Assembly (NCBI GenBank): GCA_900457075.1
Contig: UGYN01000002.1
Coordinates: 4,030,001 to 4,094,000 of the forward strand
Length of the DNA: 64,000 nt
DNA from: Serratia quinivorans
GTDB taxonomy: Bacteria; Pseudomonadota; Gammaproteobacteria; Enterobacterales; Enterobacteriaceae
Direction of reading: 5' to 3'
The notes beneath the pieces were generated by a model, which had not been told where the DNA came from, made no database searches, and was given only the letters and a program-made list of their open reading frames with translations. Both the position numbers and the translations under genes were made by a program. Within the stretch, counting starts at the first letter, position 1. Every line of letters starts with the position of its first letter. Positions 19,447 through 28,246 of the stretch are shown piece by piece.

Positions 19447-19941
19447 ATGGAAATGACCCACGCCCAACGGCTGATCCTGTCGAACCAATACAAGATGATG
19501 ACCCTGCTGGATCCGGATAACGCCGAGCGTTATCGCCGCCTTCAGACCATTATCGAACGTGGTTTTGGTCTGCAGATGCGCGAGCTGGATCGCGACTTTG
19601 GCGAAATGAGCGAAGACGTGTGCCGCAGCATTATCAACGTGATGGAAATGCACCATGCGTTGCAGGTTTCCTGGGACAACCTGAAAGAAAAACAGGGGAT
19701 TGAGGCACGCCGCCTGGCGTTTCTCGGCTTTGATGCCGCGACTGAAGCGCGTCATCTAAGCTACGTGCGTTTCCTGGTGACCACGGAAGGGCGCTATACT
19801 CATTTCGATTCCGGCAGCCACGGCTTTAATGCCCAAACCAAAATGTGGGAAAAGTACCAGCGGATGCTGGCCATCTGGCTGTCATGCCCACGCCAGTATC
19901 ATCTGAGCGCCGTAGAGATAGCGCAAATTATCAATGCCTGA
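19447..19941 (+). CDS. yfbU: YfbU family protein
   Basis: A 164-residue soluble protein of the YfbU family, nearly identical to E. coli YfbU along its whole length ([52 protein letters not shown], and the ending [15 protein letters not shown]). The biochemical function is not established; E. coli YfbU has been connected to cell-death phenotypes. Two ATGs stand in a row; the second (19447) gives the E. coli length and a seven-base spacing from the AGGA motif, but 19444 is possible. yfbT follows after 16 bases. Confidence 0.93.
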   Translation: MEMTHAQRLILSNQYKMMTLLDPDNAERYRRLQTIIERGFGLQMRELDRDFGEMSEDVCRSIINVMEMHHALQVSWDNLKEKQGIEARRLAFLGFDAATEARHLSYVRFLVTTEGRYTHFDSGSHGFNAQTKMWEKYQRMLAIWLSCPRQYHLSAVEIAQIINA

Positions 19942-19957
19942 TTAAAAGAGGTTTCCT

Positions 19958-20614
19958 GTGGAGTGTAAGGGTTTTCTGTTCGATCTTGATGGGACGTTGG
20001 TTGATTCACTGCCGGCGGTAGAGCGCGCCTGGATTAACTGGGCCAAACGCCGCGGCATTAATCCGCAGGACGTACTGGATTTTATCCACGGTAAACAGGC
20101 CATTACATCGTTGCGTCACTTTATGCCGGGAGAAAGTGAGGCGGCCATTCAGCAGGAATTTCTGCTGCTGGAGCAGGTAGAAGCGCAGGACACCGACGGC
20201 GTCACGGCATTACCGGGGGCCGCTGCCTTGCTCGATTGTCTGAATCGTCTCGACATCCCATGGGCGATCGTTACTTCTGGGTCGATCCCGGTTGCCAGCG
20301 CCCGTCGTAACGCCGGTGGTTTGCCGCAGCCAGAGGTGTTCATTACCGCCGAGCAGGTGAAGCATGGCAAGCCACAGCCGGACGCGTATTTGCTGGGCGC
20401 CGAGCGCCTGGGGTTGGCACCACAGGATTGTGTGGTGGTGGAAGACGCCGCCGCAGGCATTCTTTCCGGGCTGGCCGCGGGCTGCCAGGTGATTGCGGTC
20501 AATGCACCGGCCGATGCACCCAAGCTGGAGCAGGTTGATCTACTGTTAACCTCGCTTGAACAGATTGCGGTAAGTAAAACCGAGCAGGGTGCGACGATTA
20601 GCCTGGTGGCATAA
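19958..20614 (+). CDS. yfbT: HAD-family sugar phosphatase YfbT/HxpA
   Basis: A 218-residue haloacid-dehalogenase phosphatase; the E. coli orthologue dephosphorylates small sugar phosphates. Motif I FLFDLDGTLVDSLP holds the nucleophilic and general-acid aspartates, motif II is IVTSGSIPVASAR, motif III lysine lies in AEQVKHGKPQPDAYLLGAE, and motif IV is VVVEDAAAGILSGLAAGC. The start is GTG at 19958 with AGAGG upstream. It lies close behind yfbU and is followed by a strong terminator at 20644. Confidence 0.93.
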   Translation: MECKGFLFDLDGTLVDSLPAVERAWINWAKRRGINPQDVLDFIHGKQAITSLRHFMPGESEAAIQQEFLLLEQVEAQDTDGVTALPGAAALLDCLNRLDIPWAIVTSGSIPVASARRNAGGLPQPEVFITAEQVKHGKPQPDAYLLGAERLGLAPQDCVVVEDAAAGILSGLAAGCQVIAVNAPADAPKLEQVDLLLTSLEQIAVSKTEQGATISLVA

Positions 20615-20643
20615 CCGGCCTATCTTCACCCGAATTGATTAGA

Positions 20644-20666
20644 CCCCGCATCGGCGGGGTTTTTTT
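20644..20666 (+). terminator. Rho-independent terminator after yfbT
   Basis: CCCCGC (20644-20649), loop ATCG, GCGGGG (20654-20659), then seven T. A typical intrinsic terminator. Confidence 0.92.
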
Positions 20667-20712
20667 ATGCTAATTTTTAAGGCCCTAGATATCTCAGTTG
20701 GATGAGGCCGTT

Positions 20713-22545
20713 TTGAACAGCGAATTACTGTGGGTGTTGAGTTTACTGTTGATTGCCATAGTGCTGTTCACCACCAACAAACTGCGTATGGACGTAGTGG
20801 CGTTGCTGGTGATCATTGCCTTTGTGCTGAGCGGCACGCTGACCCTGTCGGAGGCCACGGTGGGCTTCAGCGATCCCAACGTGATCCTGATCGCCGCGCT
20901 GTTCGTGATTGGTGAAGGGTTGGTGCGTACCGGCGTGGCATATCAGGTCGGTGACTGGCTGGTGAAGGTGGCCGGCAGCAGCGAAACCAGGATGCTGATG
21001 TTGCTGATGGTCACCGTGGCCGGCCTGGGGGCTTTTATGAGTTCGACCGGCGTGGTGGCGATCTTTATCCCGGTGGTGCTCAGCGTGGCGGCGCGGATGA
21101 AAATTCCCCCCGGCAGGTTGATGATGCCGCTGAGTTTTGCCGGTTTAATTAGCGGCATGATGACGCTGGTGGCGACGCCGCCGAACATGGTGGTGAACAG
21201 TGAACTGGTGCGCGAGGGCATTGGCGGCTTTGGCTTCTTCGCCGTGACGCCGGTCGGGCTGGCGGTACTGGTATTGGGCGTGGGTTATATGCTGGTGGCC
21301 CGGCGCTGGCTGGGCAATGACGACGGTGATAAAACGCGTGAAACCTGGCAGCGCCGTACCTTCCGCGATCTGATCCGCGACTATAAGTTGACCGGCCGTG
21401 CCCGTCGACTGGCGTTACGCAGCGGCTCGCCGCTGGTAGGGCATTCACTGGACGAATTGCACCTGCGCGCCCGTTACGGTGCCAACGTGGTGGGGATTGA
21501 ACGCTGGAAGCGCTTCCGGCGGGTGATGGTTAGCGCGTCCGGCAGCACCGAACTGCGCGAAGGGGACGTACTGTTGCTCGACATGTCGGACAGCCAGGTC
21601 GATTTGCGCGAATTCTGCAGCGAACAGCAGCTGGAGCCGATGGTTCTGCGTGGCGATTATTTCTCCGAACAGTCGCGCAACGTCGGCATGGCGGAAGTCT
21701 CGCTGATCCCCGATTCAACGTTATTGGGGAAAAGCCTGCGCGAATCCACTTTCCGTAGCCGTTATGATTTGAACGTGGTCGGTATTCGCCGCAATGGCGA
21801 AACCCTGCCGGGCAAGCTGGTGGATGAGCCCCTGGCGTTGGGCGATATCCTGTTGGTGATCGGCGACTGGAAGGCGATCCGCCAACTGCAGGCGAAAACC
21901 CATGATTTTATCGTGCTCAATCTGCCGGCCGAGGTTGACGAGGTGGCGCCGGCCATCACTCAGGCACCGCACGCCTTGTTCTGCCTGGCGCTGATGGTGG
22001 CGATGATGCTGACCGATGAAATCCCTAACCCGATCGCCGCGCTGATTGCCTGCCTGTTGATGGGCAAGTTCCGCTGCATCGACATGGAAAGCGCTTATAA
22101 GTCGATTCACTGGCCGAGCATTATCTTGATTGTCGGCATGATGCCGTTCGCTCAGGCGCTGCAAAAAACCGGTGGGGTGGATTTGATCGTGCGCGGGTTA
22201 ATGGACGTCGCCGGAGATGCCGGGCCGCGGGTGATGCTGGTGTGCCTGTTTGCGCTGTGCGCCACTATTGGCCTGTTTATCTCCAATACCGCCACCGCCG
22301 TATTAATGGCACCGATCGCCATTGCCGCTGCGCGTGAAATGGGCGTTTCGCCGTATCCCTTCGCCATGATTATTGCCATCGCCGCTTCGGCCGCGTTTAT
22401 GACGCCAGTTTCTTCGCCGGTGAACACGCTGGTGCTGGGGCCGGGGAATTATAAGTTCGGGGATTTCGTGCGTATCGGCGTGCCGTTCACGCTGTTGGTG
22501 ATGTTGGTCAGCGTGATTATTGTGCCCTGGCTATATGCATTTTGA
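20713..22545 (+). CDS. yfbS: SLC13-type transporter YfbS with RCK_C domains
   Basis: A 610-residue inner-membrane protein of the divalent anion:sodium symporter type; the substrate is not known. Transmembrane helices occupy about residues 1-205 and 420-610. Between them are two RCK_C (TrkA-C) domains, beginning around [20 protein letters not shown] and around [20 protein letters not shown], which usually bind ligands. Conserved transporter loops include [20 protein letters not shown] and [18 protein letters not shown]. The start is taken as TTG 20713: GAGG lies five bases upstream, and the product [11 protein letters not shown] then equals E. coli in length. Confidence 0.92.
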   Translation: MNSELLWVLSLLLIAIVLFTTNKLRMDVVALLVIIAFVLSGTLTLSEATVGFSDPNVILIAALFVIGEGLVRTGVAYQVGDWLVKVAGSSETRMLMLLMVTVAGLGAFMSSTGVVAIFIPVVLSVAARMKIPPGRLMMPLSFAGLISGMMTLVATPPNMVVNSELVREGIGGFGFFAVTPVGLAVLVLGVGYMLVARRWLGNDDGDKTRETWQRRTFRDLIRDYKLTGRARRLALRSGSPLVGHSLDELHLRARYGANVVGIERWKRFRRVMVSASGSTELREGDVLLLDMSDSQVDLREFCSEQQLEPMVLRGDYFSEQSRNVGMAEVSLIPDSTLLGKSLRESTFRSRYDLNVVGIRRNGETLPGKLVDEPLALGDILLVIGDWKAIRQLQAKTHDFIVLNLPAEVDEVAPAITQAPHALFCLALMVAMMLTDEIPNPIAALIACLLMGKFRCIDMESAYKSIHWPSIILIVGMMPFAQALQKTGGVDLIVRGLMDVAGDAGPRVMLVCLFALCATIGLFISNTATAVLMAPIAIAAAREMGVSPYPFAMIIAIAASAAFMTPVSSPVNTLVLGPGNYKFGDFVRIGVPFTLLVMLVSVIIVPWLYAF

Positions 22546-22550
22546 TTAAC

Positions 22551-22568
22551 GGCGCAGCGCGCTGCGCC
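22551..22568. repeat. Palindrome between convergent yfbS and yfbR
   Basis: Perfect 18-bp palindrome: GGCGCAGC, centre GC, GCTGCGCC. It shares its GCGCAGC/GCTGCGC arms with the element at 23275. It may end both converging transcripts. Confidence 0.7.
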
Positions 22569-22575
22569 ATGAAAA

Positions 22576-23175
22576 TTACAGGGACGAATCCAGGCTGATT
22601 TCATCCAGCGACAGGCTGAAGCTGGGGATAAACACCTTCATGAAATAATCCATCTCTGGGCTGCTGCGCTGTTGCAGAGTCTTTTCCAGTCGCGCTTTTG
22701 CCAGTTTGAATTCGTTATTGCCGGCAGATAATTCCTCCAGACATTTCAGGTAGGCGCACAGCGCATCGGCCTGTTTAACCACCAACTTTTCGTCTTCGGT
22801 GTAATAGTGTTCATCGAGGATCGAGCGAAAATCGTTACGTAATTCTTCCGGGATCATATCCAGCAGTTTCTGTTGGGCGATCTTTTCGATCTTCTTATAC
22901 TCGTGGGCGATCTGCGGATTGTAGTATTTGATTGGCGTCGGCATGTCGCCGGTAATCACTTCGCTGGCATCATGGTACATCGCCAGCAGGGCGACGCGAT
23001 CGGCGCTCAGGTTACCATTGAATTTTCGGTTTTTAATCACCGCCAGTGCATGGGCAACGAATGCCACCTGCAGGCTGTGCTCGGAAACGTTCTCGGTGCG
23101 GACATTGCGCATCAGCGGCCAGCGGTTAATCAGTTTCAAGCGGGACAGATGGGCAAAAAAGTGGCTCTGGCTCAT
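22576..23175 (-). CDS. yfbR: 5'-deoxynucleotidase YfbR
   Basis: YfbR hydrolyses 5'-deoxyribonucleoside monophosphates and helps balance dNTP pools. The 199-residue product equals E. coli in length and carries an HD domain: the first metal histidine lies in [19 protein letters not shown], the HD pair in [20 protein letters not shown], and a later aspartate in [19 protein letters not shown] at 23175 is used because [20 protein letters not shown] matches E. coli; the longer frame from 23238 adds 21 residues without homologues. Confidence 0.95.
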   Translation of the reverse strand: MSQSHFFAHLSRLKLINRWPLMRNVRTENVSEHSLQVAFVAHALAVIKNRKFNGNLSADRVALLAMYHDASEVITGDMPTPIKYYNPQIAHEYKKIEKIAQQKLLDMIPEELRNDFRSILDEHYYTEDEKLVVKQADALCAYLKCLEELSAGNNEFKLAKARLEKTLQQRSSPEMDYFMKVFIPSFSLSLDEISLDSSL

Positions 23176-23274
23176 GGTGCTCTCTTTTACAACGGCAAGT
23201 GAGAACTCCATTGTGAGCAGTGATGGCGGGTTATGCAACTCGGGCCGTGCGGTTAGGATTCGGCGGAGGGGAAG

Positions 23275-23294
23275 GGGCGCAGCATGCTGCGCCC
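23275..23294. repeat. Perfect 20-bp palindrome downstream of alaA
   Basis: GGGCGCAGCA (23275-23284) followed directly by its complement TGCTGCGCCC (23285-23294). It lies seven bases past the alaA stop codon, between alaA and yfbR, without a T-run. It is the cleanest copy of the GCGCAGC-type palindromes in this window. Confidence 0.75.
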
Positions 23295-23301
23295 ACGGAG
23301 A

Positions 23302-24516
23302 CTACTGGCGATAACCTTCCAGGAAACGCCCCAGTTTGCCCACCGCCATTTCCAGTTCATCCACACGCGGCAGCGTTACTATGCGCACGTGGTCCGGGTA
23401 CGGCCAGTTGAACGCGCTGCCCTGCACCAGCAGCACTTTTTCCTGCAGCAGCAGATCCAGCACCAGTTTCTGGTCATCATGAATATTAAAGCGTTTGGCA
23501 TCGATGCGCGGGAACATATACAACGCGCCCTGAGGTTTCACGCAGGAAACCCCTGGGATTTCGTTCAACAGCTCCCAGGTGCGGTTGCGCTGTTCATACA
23601 GACGGCCGCCGGGTTGAATAAATTCATTGATACTCTGGTAACCGCCCAACGCCGTTTGGATCGCGTGCTGCATCGGCACGTTGGCGCACAGACGCATCGA
23701 CGCCAGCATTTCCAACCCTTCGATATAGCCCTTGGCATGTTTCTTCGGCCCGTTCAGTACCATCCACCCCTGGCGGAAACCGGCCACGCGGTAAGTTTTG
23801 GACAGTCCGTTGAAGGTGACGGTCAGCAGATCCGGCGCCAGCGCCGCGATCGAATGGTGCTCGGCTTCGTCATACAGGATCTTGTCGTAGATCTCATCGG
23901 AGAAGATGATCAGGTTGTGCTGACGGGCGATCTCAACAATCTGCTCCAGCAGTGCTTTGCTATAGACCGCGCCGGTCGGGTTATTCGGGTTGATGATCAC
24001 AATGCCACGGGTGCGTGGGGTGATCTTGCTGATGATATCATCCAGATCCGGGAACCAGCCGGCTTCTTCGTCACACAGGTAGTGCACGGCTTTGCCGCCG
24101 GACAGCGAAACCGCCGCGGTCCACAGCGGATAATCCGGTGCCGGCACCAGCATTTCGTCGCCGCTGTTGAGCAGCGCCTGCATGGATTGCACGATAAGCT
24201 CGGAAACCCCATTGCCGATGTAGATATCCTCAACGGTCACGTCACGTATGTTGCGCGCCTGGTAGTGCTGCATGATCGCTTTACGTGCCGAGAAGAGCCC
24301 TTTGGAGTCGGAATAGCCTTGCGCCGTGGGCAGATTGCGGATCACGTCGACCAGGATTTCGTCAGGGGCGTCAAAACCAAACGGGGCAGGGTTACCAATG
24401 TTCAGTTTGAGGACTTTATGGCCTTCTTCTTCAAGACGTTTAGCTTCTTTGAGCACCGGGCCGCGAATGTCATAGCAGACGTTGTCCAGTTTGCTGGATT
24501 TCTCAATGGGGGACAT
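23302..24516 (-). CDS. alaA: Glutamate-pyruvate aminotransferase AlaA
   Basis: AlaA makes L-alanine from pyruvate with glutamate as donor, the main alanine-synthesising transaminase in E. coli. The 404-residue PLP enzyme of fold type I has INPNNPTGAVYSKALLEQIV, the aspartate in FSDEIYDKILYD, and the PLP lysine in TFNGLSKTYRVAGFRQGW. ATG at 24516 (MSPIEKSSKLDNVCYDIRG) matches E. coli; the frame continues 38 residues further up to 24630, but this extension has no homology. It is divergent from lrhA across an 863-base gap. Confidence 0.96.
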   Translation of the reverse strand: MSPIEKSSKLDNVCYDIRGPVLKEAKRLEEEGHKVLKLNIGNPAPFGFDAPDEILVDVIRNLPTAQGYSDSKGLFSARKAIMQHYQARNIRDVTVEDIYIGNGVSELIVQSMQALLNSGDEMLVPAPDYPLWTAAVSLSGGKAVHYLCDEEAGWFPDLDDIISKITPRTRGIVIINPNNPTGAVYSKALLEQIVEIARQHNLIIFSDEIYDKILYDEAEHHSIAALAPDLLTVTFNGLSKTYRVAGFRQGWMVLNGPKKHAKGYIEGLEMLASMRLCANVPMQHAIQTALGGYQSINEFIQPGGRLYEQRNRTWELLNEIPGVSCVKPQGALYMFPRIDAKRFNIHDDQKLVLDLLLQEKVLLVQGSAFNWPYPDHVRIVTLPRVDELEMAVGKLGRFLEGYRQ

Positions 24517-25379
24517 AGAAAGTTGAGCCTTTTGCTGGGATGGGGGCGTTCCTACCGTGGAACACCGCAACCTGCCCAATGTACTCCTGGCGCTGACGCT
24601 TTTGAAGGGTTGTGCACGCCTTTGGTGCAAACGAAGGGCTCAGAGGTTGATTTCAGGGATGATAAACAATGTTGAAGTATTTTTATGGTGTTTAATTCTT
24701 GTTTTTGTTTTATTTGTAGTTATTTAATCTGATTTGATGCGGGTGAGCAGAGCTATAAAGGCCCATGCCATCGACGCAGAGCTAACTGAAGGGACTTTAC
24801 TGTTAAGCCACAGAGGGGATTTAACGGAGTTAAAATGTAAAGAAATGATAATGCCAGAGTCGTCTGATGGCCGCTTGTCCATCGGCGATCCAAACTGAAT
24901 CATAAGAAAATTCACATTAGCGCTATTTTAGTTTCTCTGTTAAGCCGCATTTAAGTAGTTATTCCTTAGTTATTGACGGGATAAATGTTACTGATTGAAT
25001 TTATTAAAATCATTAAAAAATGTACCGGCCGTTACAACAGAAACCTCTTAGTCTTTCGCGTATAGGAAGACGCTCAGGCCAGTCTGGCTGCGGAGGTTGT
25101 GCAGCACAATTGGTGTGGTAATCCCGCTATCTGAGTGAGTAAAATATATTGTTCGGTAAAAATGAAACAATTGCACCACTTATAACGTCAGTCGTTGTAT
25201 AAGCATTCTCGATAGATCACATTTTAAAAGGCGATAGAGGTAACGAAATAAAAGTAATTTTTTTGCCCTCCACTAATGAGTGGGGTACTGTCATGTCTGA
25301 CATCGTCCCTTTTAAACGATGTCTTAGAAACACACCAGGGTAGTTTGTAAATTAGAATTTAAAAAGTGAAGAAAACACT
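24517..25379. promoter_or_regulatory. Long alaA/lrhA intergenic region with structured lrhA leader
   Basis: These 863 bases are clearly AT-richer than the genes and contain no convincing gene; a 63-codon minus-strand frame at 24724-24915 has no recognisable features. Near lrhA two hairpins stand in series: CCACT/AGTGG with loop AATG at 25270-25283, and GACATCGT/ACGATGTC at 25299-25306 and 25316-25323. A 16-codon frame from ATG 25293 to TAG 25343 (MSDIVPFKRCLRNTPG) overlaps the second hairpin. A TTGACG at about 24974 could be a -35 element. In E. coli lrhA also has a long leader and autoregulates; a similar arrangement is inferred. Confidence 0.5.
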
Positions 25380-26315
25380 ATGACAACTGCAAATCGTCCG
25401 ATACTCAATCTCGACCTCGATCTGCTAAGAACCTTTGTAGCTGTTGCTGATTTGAATACTTTTGCGGCGGCGGCAGTCGCCGTTTGTCGTACTCAATCAG
25501 CCGTCAGCCAACAAATGCAGCGGTTAGAGCAACTGGTTGGCAAAGAGTTGTTTGCCCGTCATGGGCGCAACAAATTACTGACCGAACACGGTATTCAGCT
25601 TCTCGGCTACGCCAGGAAAATCCTGCGCTTCAACGACGAAGCCTGTACTTCTCTGATGTACAACAATATTAAAGGTGTTCTGACTATTGGCGCTTCTGAT
25701 GATACCGCCGATACCATCCTGCCTTTCCTGCTTAACCGCGTCACTTCGGTGTATCCAAAACTGGCGATTGATGTCCGGGTGAAACCCAGCTCGTTCATGA
25801 TCGACATGCTGGAAAACGGTGAAGTCGATCTGGCTATTACCACTATGGCTACCGCGGATCGCCCGCACATTGTGCTGCGTACTTCGCCAACCCTGTGGTA
25901 TTGCGCGGCGGATTACCATTTCCAGGCCGGCGAACCGATCCCGTTGGTGGTGATGGACGAACCCAGTCCGTTCCGCTCGATGGCGATCAAACATCTGGAT
26001 GAAGCCGGGATCCCATGGCGGATTGCTTATGTGGCTTCGACGTTGTCCGCCGTTCGCGCAGCCTGCAAGGCCGGATTGGGCATCACCGTTCGGCCGATTG
26101 AAATGATGAGCCCGGACCTGCGGGTGCTCGGTGCAATGGAAGGGCTACCGGCACTGCCAGATACTCAATATAGCCTGTGCCAGGATACCCAGTGCGGCAA
26201 TGAGCTGGCGATGGCGATATTCAGCACCATGCAGAACGGCAACGACAACTACAGTTTCAGTGGGCCGAGTCCCTCGCTGGAAGATGACACCTGTCTGGTT
26301 GACGATGAGGAATAA
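25380..26315 (+). CDS. lrhA: LysR-type regulator LrhA (HexA)
   Basis: LrhA represses the flagellar master operon flhDC and type 1 fimbriae in E. coli; the orthologue HexA represses exoenzymes, motility or secondary metabolites in soft-rot and other enterics. The 311-residue product has an N-terminal winged helix-turn-helix: [20 protein letters not shown] and [20 protein letters not shown], then [20 protein letters not shown]. The C-terminal substrate-binding-like domain follows, with [20 protein letters not shown]. The start [16 protein letters not shown] is supported by alignment. It lies between alaA and nuoA, as in E. coli. Confidence 0.95.
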   Translation: MTTANRPILNLDLDLLRTFVAVADLNTFAAAAVAVCRTQSAVSQQMQRLEQLVGKELFARHGRNKLLTEHGIQLLGYARKILRFNDEACTSLMYNNIKGVLTIGASDDTADTILPFLLNRVTSVYPKLAIDVRVKPSSFMIDMLENGEVDLAITTMATADRPHIVLRTSPTLWYCAADYHFQAGEPIPLVVMDEPSPFRSMAIKHLDEAGIPWRIAYVASTLSAVRAACKAGLGITVRPIEMMSPDLRVLGAMEGLPALPDTQYSLCQDTQCGNELAMAIFSTMQNGNDNYSFSGPSPSLEDDTCLVDDEE

Positions 26316-26345
26316 CGCCCAAAAGCGTTAAACCCGGTAATAAAA

Positions 26346-26371
26346 CCTCTGCTTCGGCGGAGGTTTTTTTT
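26346..26371 (+). terminator. Terminator after lrhA
   Basis: CCTCTGC (26346-26352), loop TTCG, GCGGAGG (26357-26363; one T-G wobble) and eight T. Typical Rho-independent terminator. Confidence 0.9.
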
Positions 26372-26799
26372 GCCCTGAATTCGATCAAAGTTAGATTTAT
26401 GAGGCTTTCGATTGGTTTTAAAAGTGAAGGCGTTATTTGTCGGACTTCAAGATTGTTAATGAGAACGGTTATCAGACGAAAAAATAGTCTTTCGGTCATT
26501 TATTGAACGAATAATTATAAAGGTAAAGGCCTGGAATCAATATGGTTATTTTGGTAGTTTGTGGCGGGCCGATTTGACCGGCGGGATTGACAAAAATTAT
26601 TAAAGGGCCACACTTTTTTTGAGGGTTTATGCTGAAAACGTGTCCTGGATCAAAAAAATACCCCTAGGTAGTGAGTGGAAGAACAGGAGATTCCTGAGAC
26701 AATGGTATAGTAAAACTGAAATGAGCATGTTGGTTTATATCTATCTGTTTCTACACATCAATTAACTGACACGATTTAGCCTAAGCCGGTCGCATCAAA

Positions 26800-26809
26800 T
26801 GTTAATTAA
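26800..26809 (+). promoter_or_regulatory. ArcA-P box upstream of nuoA
   Basis: TGTTAATTAA fits the ArcA consensus exactly and is followed by A, T. It is 219 bases before the nuoA start. Binding is inferred from the known ArcA repression of nuo in E. coli. Confidence 0.6.
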
Positions 26810-26839
26810 ATGATGAGTATGTAAACTAGTGTGTAGATA

Positions 26840-26861
26840 CTTTTGTCAAAGTTGACAAAAG
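26840..26861. promoter_or_regulatory. Palindromic operator candidate in nuo promoter
   Basis: CTTTTGTCAA (26840-26849), AG, TTGACAAAAG (26852-26861): perfect arms of ten bases. No T-run and no transcript end nearby, so an operator is more likely than a terminator. I cannot assign the binding protein. Confidence 0.55.
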
Positions 26862-27027
26862 GTTATAGAAAGGAGTAAAAAGCCCACAGTAAAACGCTGG
26901 CTAACTTGCTGTAATAGCAGTTTGTTTGTGTGGTTTATTTATCCTTCCCTTAAATCGATGTGGTGCACTAACTGCCAGAAACAAGAGCAGAGCGATCGAC
27001 GCCACTTTTGATGAGTAAGCATAGAGT

Positions 27028-27468
27028 ATGTCAACAACCACTGAAGTTATCGCTCATCACTGGGCGTTCGCCGTATTTTTTGTCGTGGCAATCGGGCTTT
27101 GCTGTTTAATGCTGATGGGCGCGTTCTTCCTGGGTGGGAGAGCCCGTGCGCGCGCCAAACATACCCCGTTTGAATCAGGCATCGACTCGGTCGGCACGGC
27201 GCGCATGCGTCTGTCCGCCAAGTTCTACCTGGTCGCCATGTTCTTCGTTATTTTCGATGTTGAAGCCTTGTACCTTTACGCCTGGTCGGTCTCCATACGT
27301 GAGAGCGGTTGGGTAGGCTTCATCGAAGCCGCCATTTTCATTTTGGTGTTATTGGCTGGGCTGGTTTATCTGGTGCGTATTGGCGCATTGGATTGGACTC
27401 CGGTGCGCTCCAGGCGCCAGAGCAAGCCAGGCACAATCAAAAACGCCACCAACAGTCACCCGCAGTAG
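27028..27468 (+). CDS. nuoA: NADH-quinone oxidoreductase subunit A
   Basis: NuoA is a small membrane subunit of complex I near the junction of the membrane and peripheral arms. The 146-residue product (147 in E. coli) has three transmembrane helices at about 15-35, 68-88 and 95-117. It carries the family stretch [20 protein letters not shown] and the conserved acidic [15 protein letters not shown]. It is first in the 13-gene operon and is 23 bases before nuoB. The start [14 protein letters not shown] is supported by alignment. Confidence 0.97.
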   Translation: MSTTTEVIAHHWAFAVFFVVAIGLCCLMLMGAFFLGGRARARAKHTPFESGIDSVGTARMRLSAKFYLVAMFFVIFDVEALYLYAWSVSIRESGWVGFIEAAIFILVLLAGLVYLVRIGALDWTPVRSRRQSKPGTIKNATNSHPQ

Positions 27469-27491
27469 TCGGTTAAAAACGAGGCATTAAG

Positions 27492-28166
27492 ATGGACTAT
27501 ACGCTCACCCGCATAGACCCGAACGGTGAGAACGACCGTTACCCCCTGCAAAAACAGGAGGTCGTCGCCGATCCCCTGGATCAACAGGTTCACCGCACGG
27601 TTTACATGGGTAAACTCGAACATGCATTGCATGACATGGTGAACTGGGGGCGTAAAAACTCTATTTGGCCGTATAACTTCGGTCTTTCGTGCTGCTACGT
27701 GGAGATGGTGACGTCGTTTACCGCCGTTCACGACGTGGCCCGCTTTGGTGCCGAAGTTCTGCGTGCATCGCCACGTCAGGCAGACCTGATGGTGGTGGCC
27801 GGTACCTGCTTTACCAAGATGGCTCCGGTTATTCAGCGTCTGTACGAACAGATGCTGGAGCCAAAATGGGTGATCTCCATGGGTGCCTGCGCCAACTCCG
27901 GCGGCATGTACGATATTTATTCCGTAGTACAGGGCGTGGACAAGTTCCTGCCGGTCGACGTGTACATTCCTGGTTGCCCACCGCGCCCGGAAGCTTACAT
28001 GCAGGCACTGATGCTGTTGCAGGAATCTATTGGCAAAGAACGCCGCCCTCTGTCCTGGGTTGTCGGCGATCAGGGTGTTTACCGCGCCAACATGCAGTCT
28101 GAAAGAGAGCGTAAACACGGCGAGCGTATCGCGGTGACCAACCTTCGGACGCCTGACGAGATTTAA
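27492..28166 (+). CDS. nuoB: NADH-quinone oxidoreductase subunit B
   Basis: NuoB carries the terminal [4Fe-4S] cluster N2, which hands electrons to quinone. The 224-residue product has the tandem cysteine pair in [13 protein letters not shown] near residues 66-67, a third cysteine in [12 protein letters not shown] and the fourth in [14 protein letters not shown]. Length agrees with E. coli (220 aa). It lies between nuoA and the fused nuoCD. Confidence 0.97.
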   Translation: MDYTLTRIDPNGENDRYPLQKQEVVADPLDQQVHRTVYMGKLEHALHDMVNWGRKNSIWPYNFGLSCCYVEMVTSFTAVHDVARFGAEVLRASPRQADLMVVAGTCFTKMAPVIQRLYEQMLEPKWVISMGACANSGGMYDIYSVVQGVDKFLPVDVYIPGCPPRPEAYMQALMLLQESIGKERRPLSWVVGDQGVYRANMQSERERKHGERIAVTNLRTPDEI

Positions 28167-28246
28167 GACGTTCATTTAACGTCCATCTTAGTGCGCTATT
28201 GGTTAACACAGCGAAAAGTGAACTTGCGGCGAAATAACCCTTCAGT

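Larger units (their letters stand above)
26372..27027 (+). promoter_or_regulatory. nuo operon control region
   Basis: About 650 bases of AT-rich sequence precede nuoA, with no credible gene. TGTTAATTAA at 26800-26809 matches the ArcA-P box ([A/T]GTTAATTA[A/T]); in E. coli nuo is repressed by ArcA. A TACCCCT heptamer at 26659-26665 resembles a NarL site, also known at nuo, but single heptamers are weak evidence. A perfect 10+10 bp palindrome lies at 26840-26861, followed by a TATAGA hexamer at 26864-26869 that could be a -10 element with the palindrome over the -35. AGGAG at 26871 is too far from nuoA to be its ribosome binding site. Confidence 0.6.

Noticed and set aside
23284..24675. 463-codon plus-strand frame opposite alaA
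   Set aside because: It mirrors alaA codons in antisense; the translation is rich in His, Gln, Arg and Val as is usual for GC-rich antisense frames, has no motif, and alaA is a clear conserved gene.
24724..24915. 63-codon minus-strand frame in the alaA-lrhA gap
   Set aside because: No ribosome binding site, no recognisable feature, and AT-rich sequence where short frames arise by chance.
26659..26665. NarL heptamer TACCCCT before nuoA
   Set aside because: One heptamer without a properly spaced partner is expected by chance; kept only as a remark.
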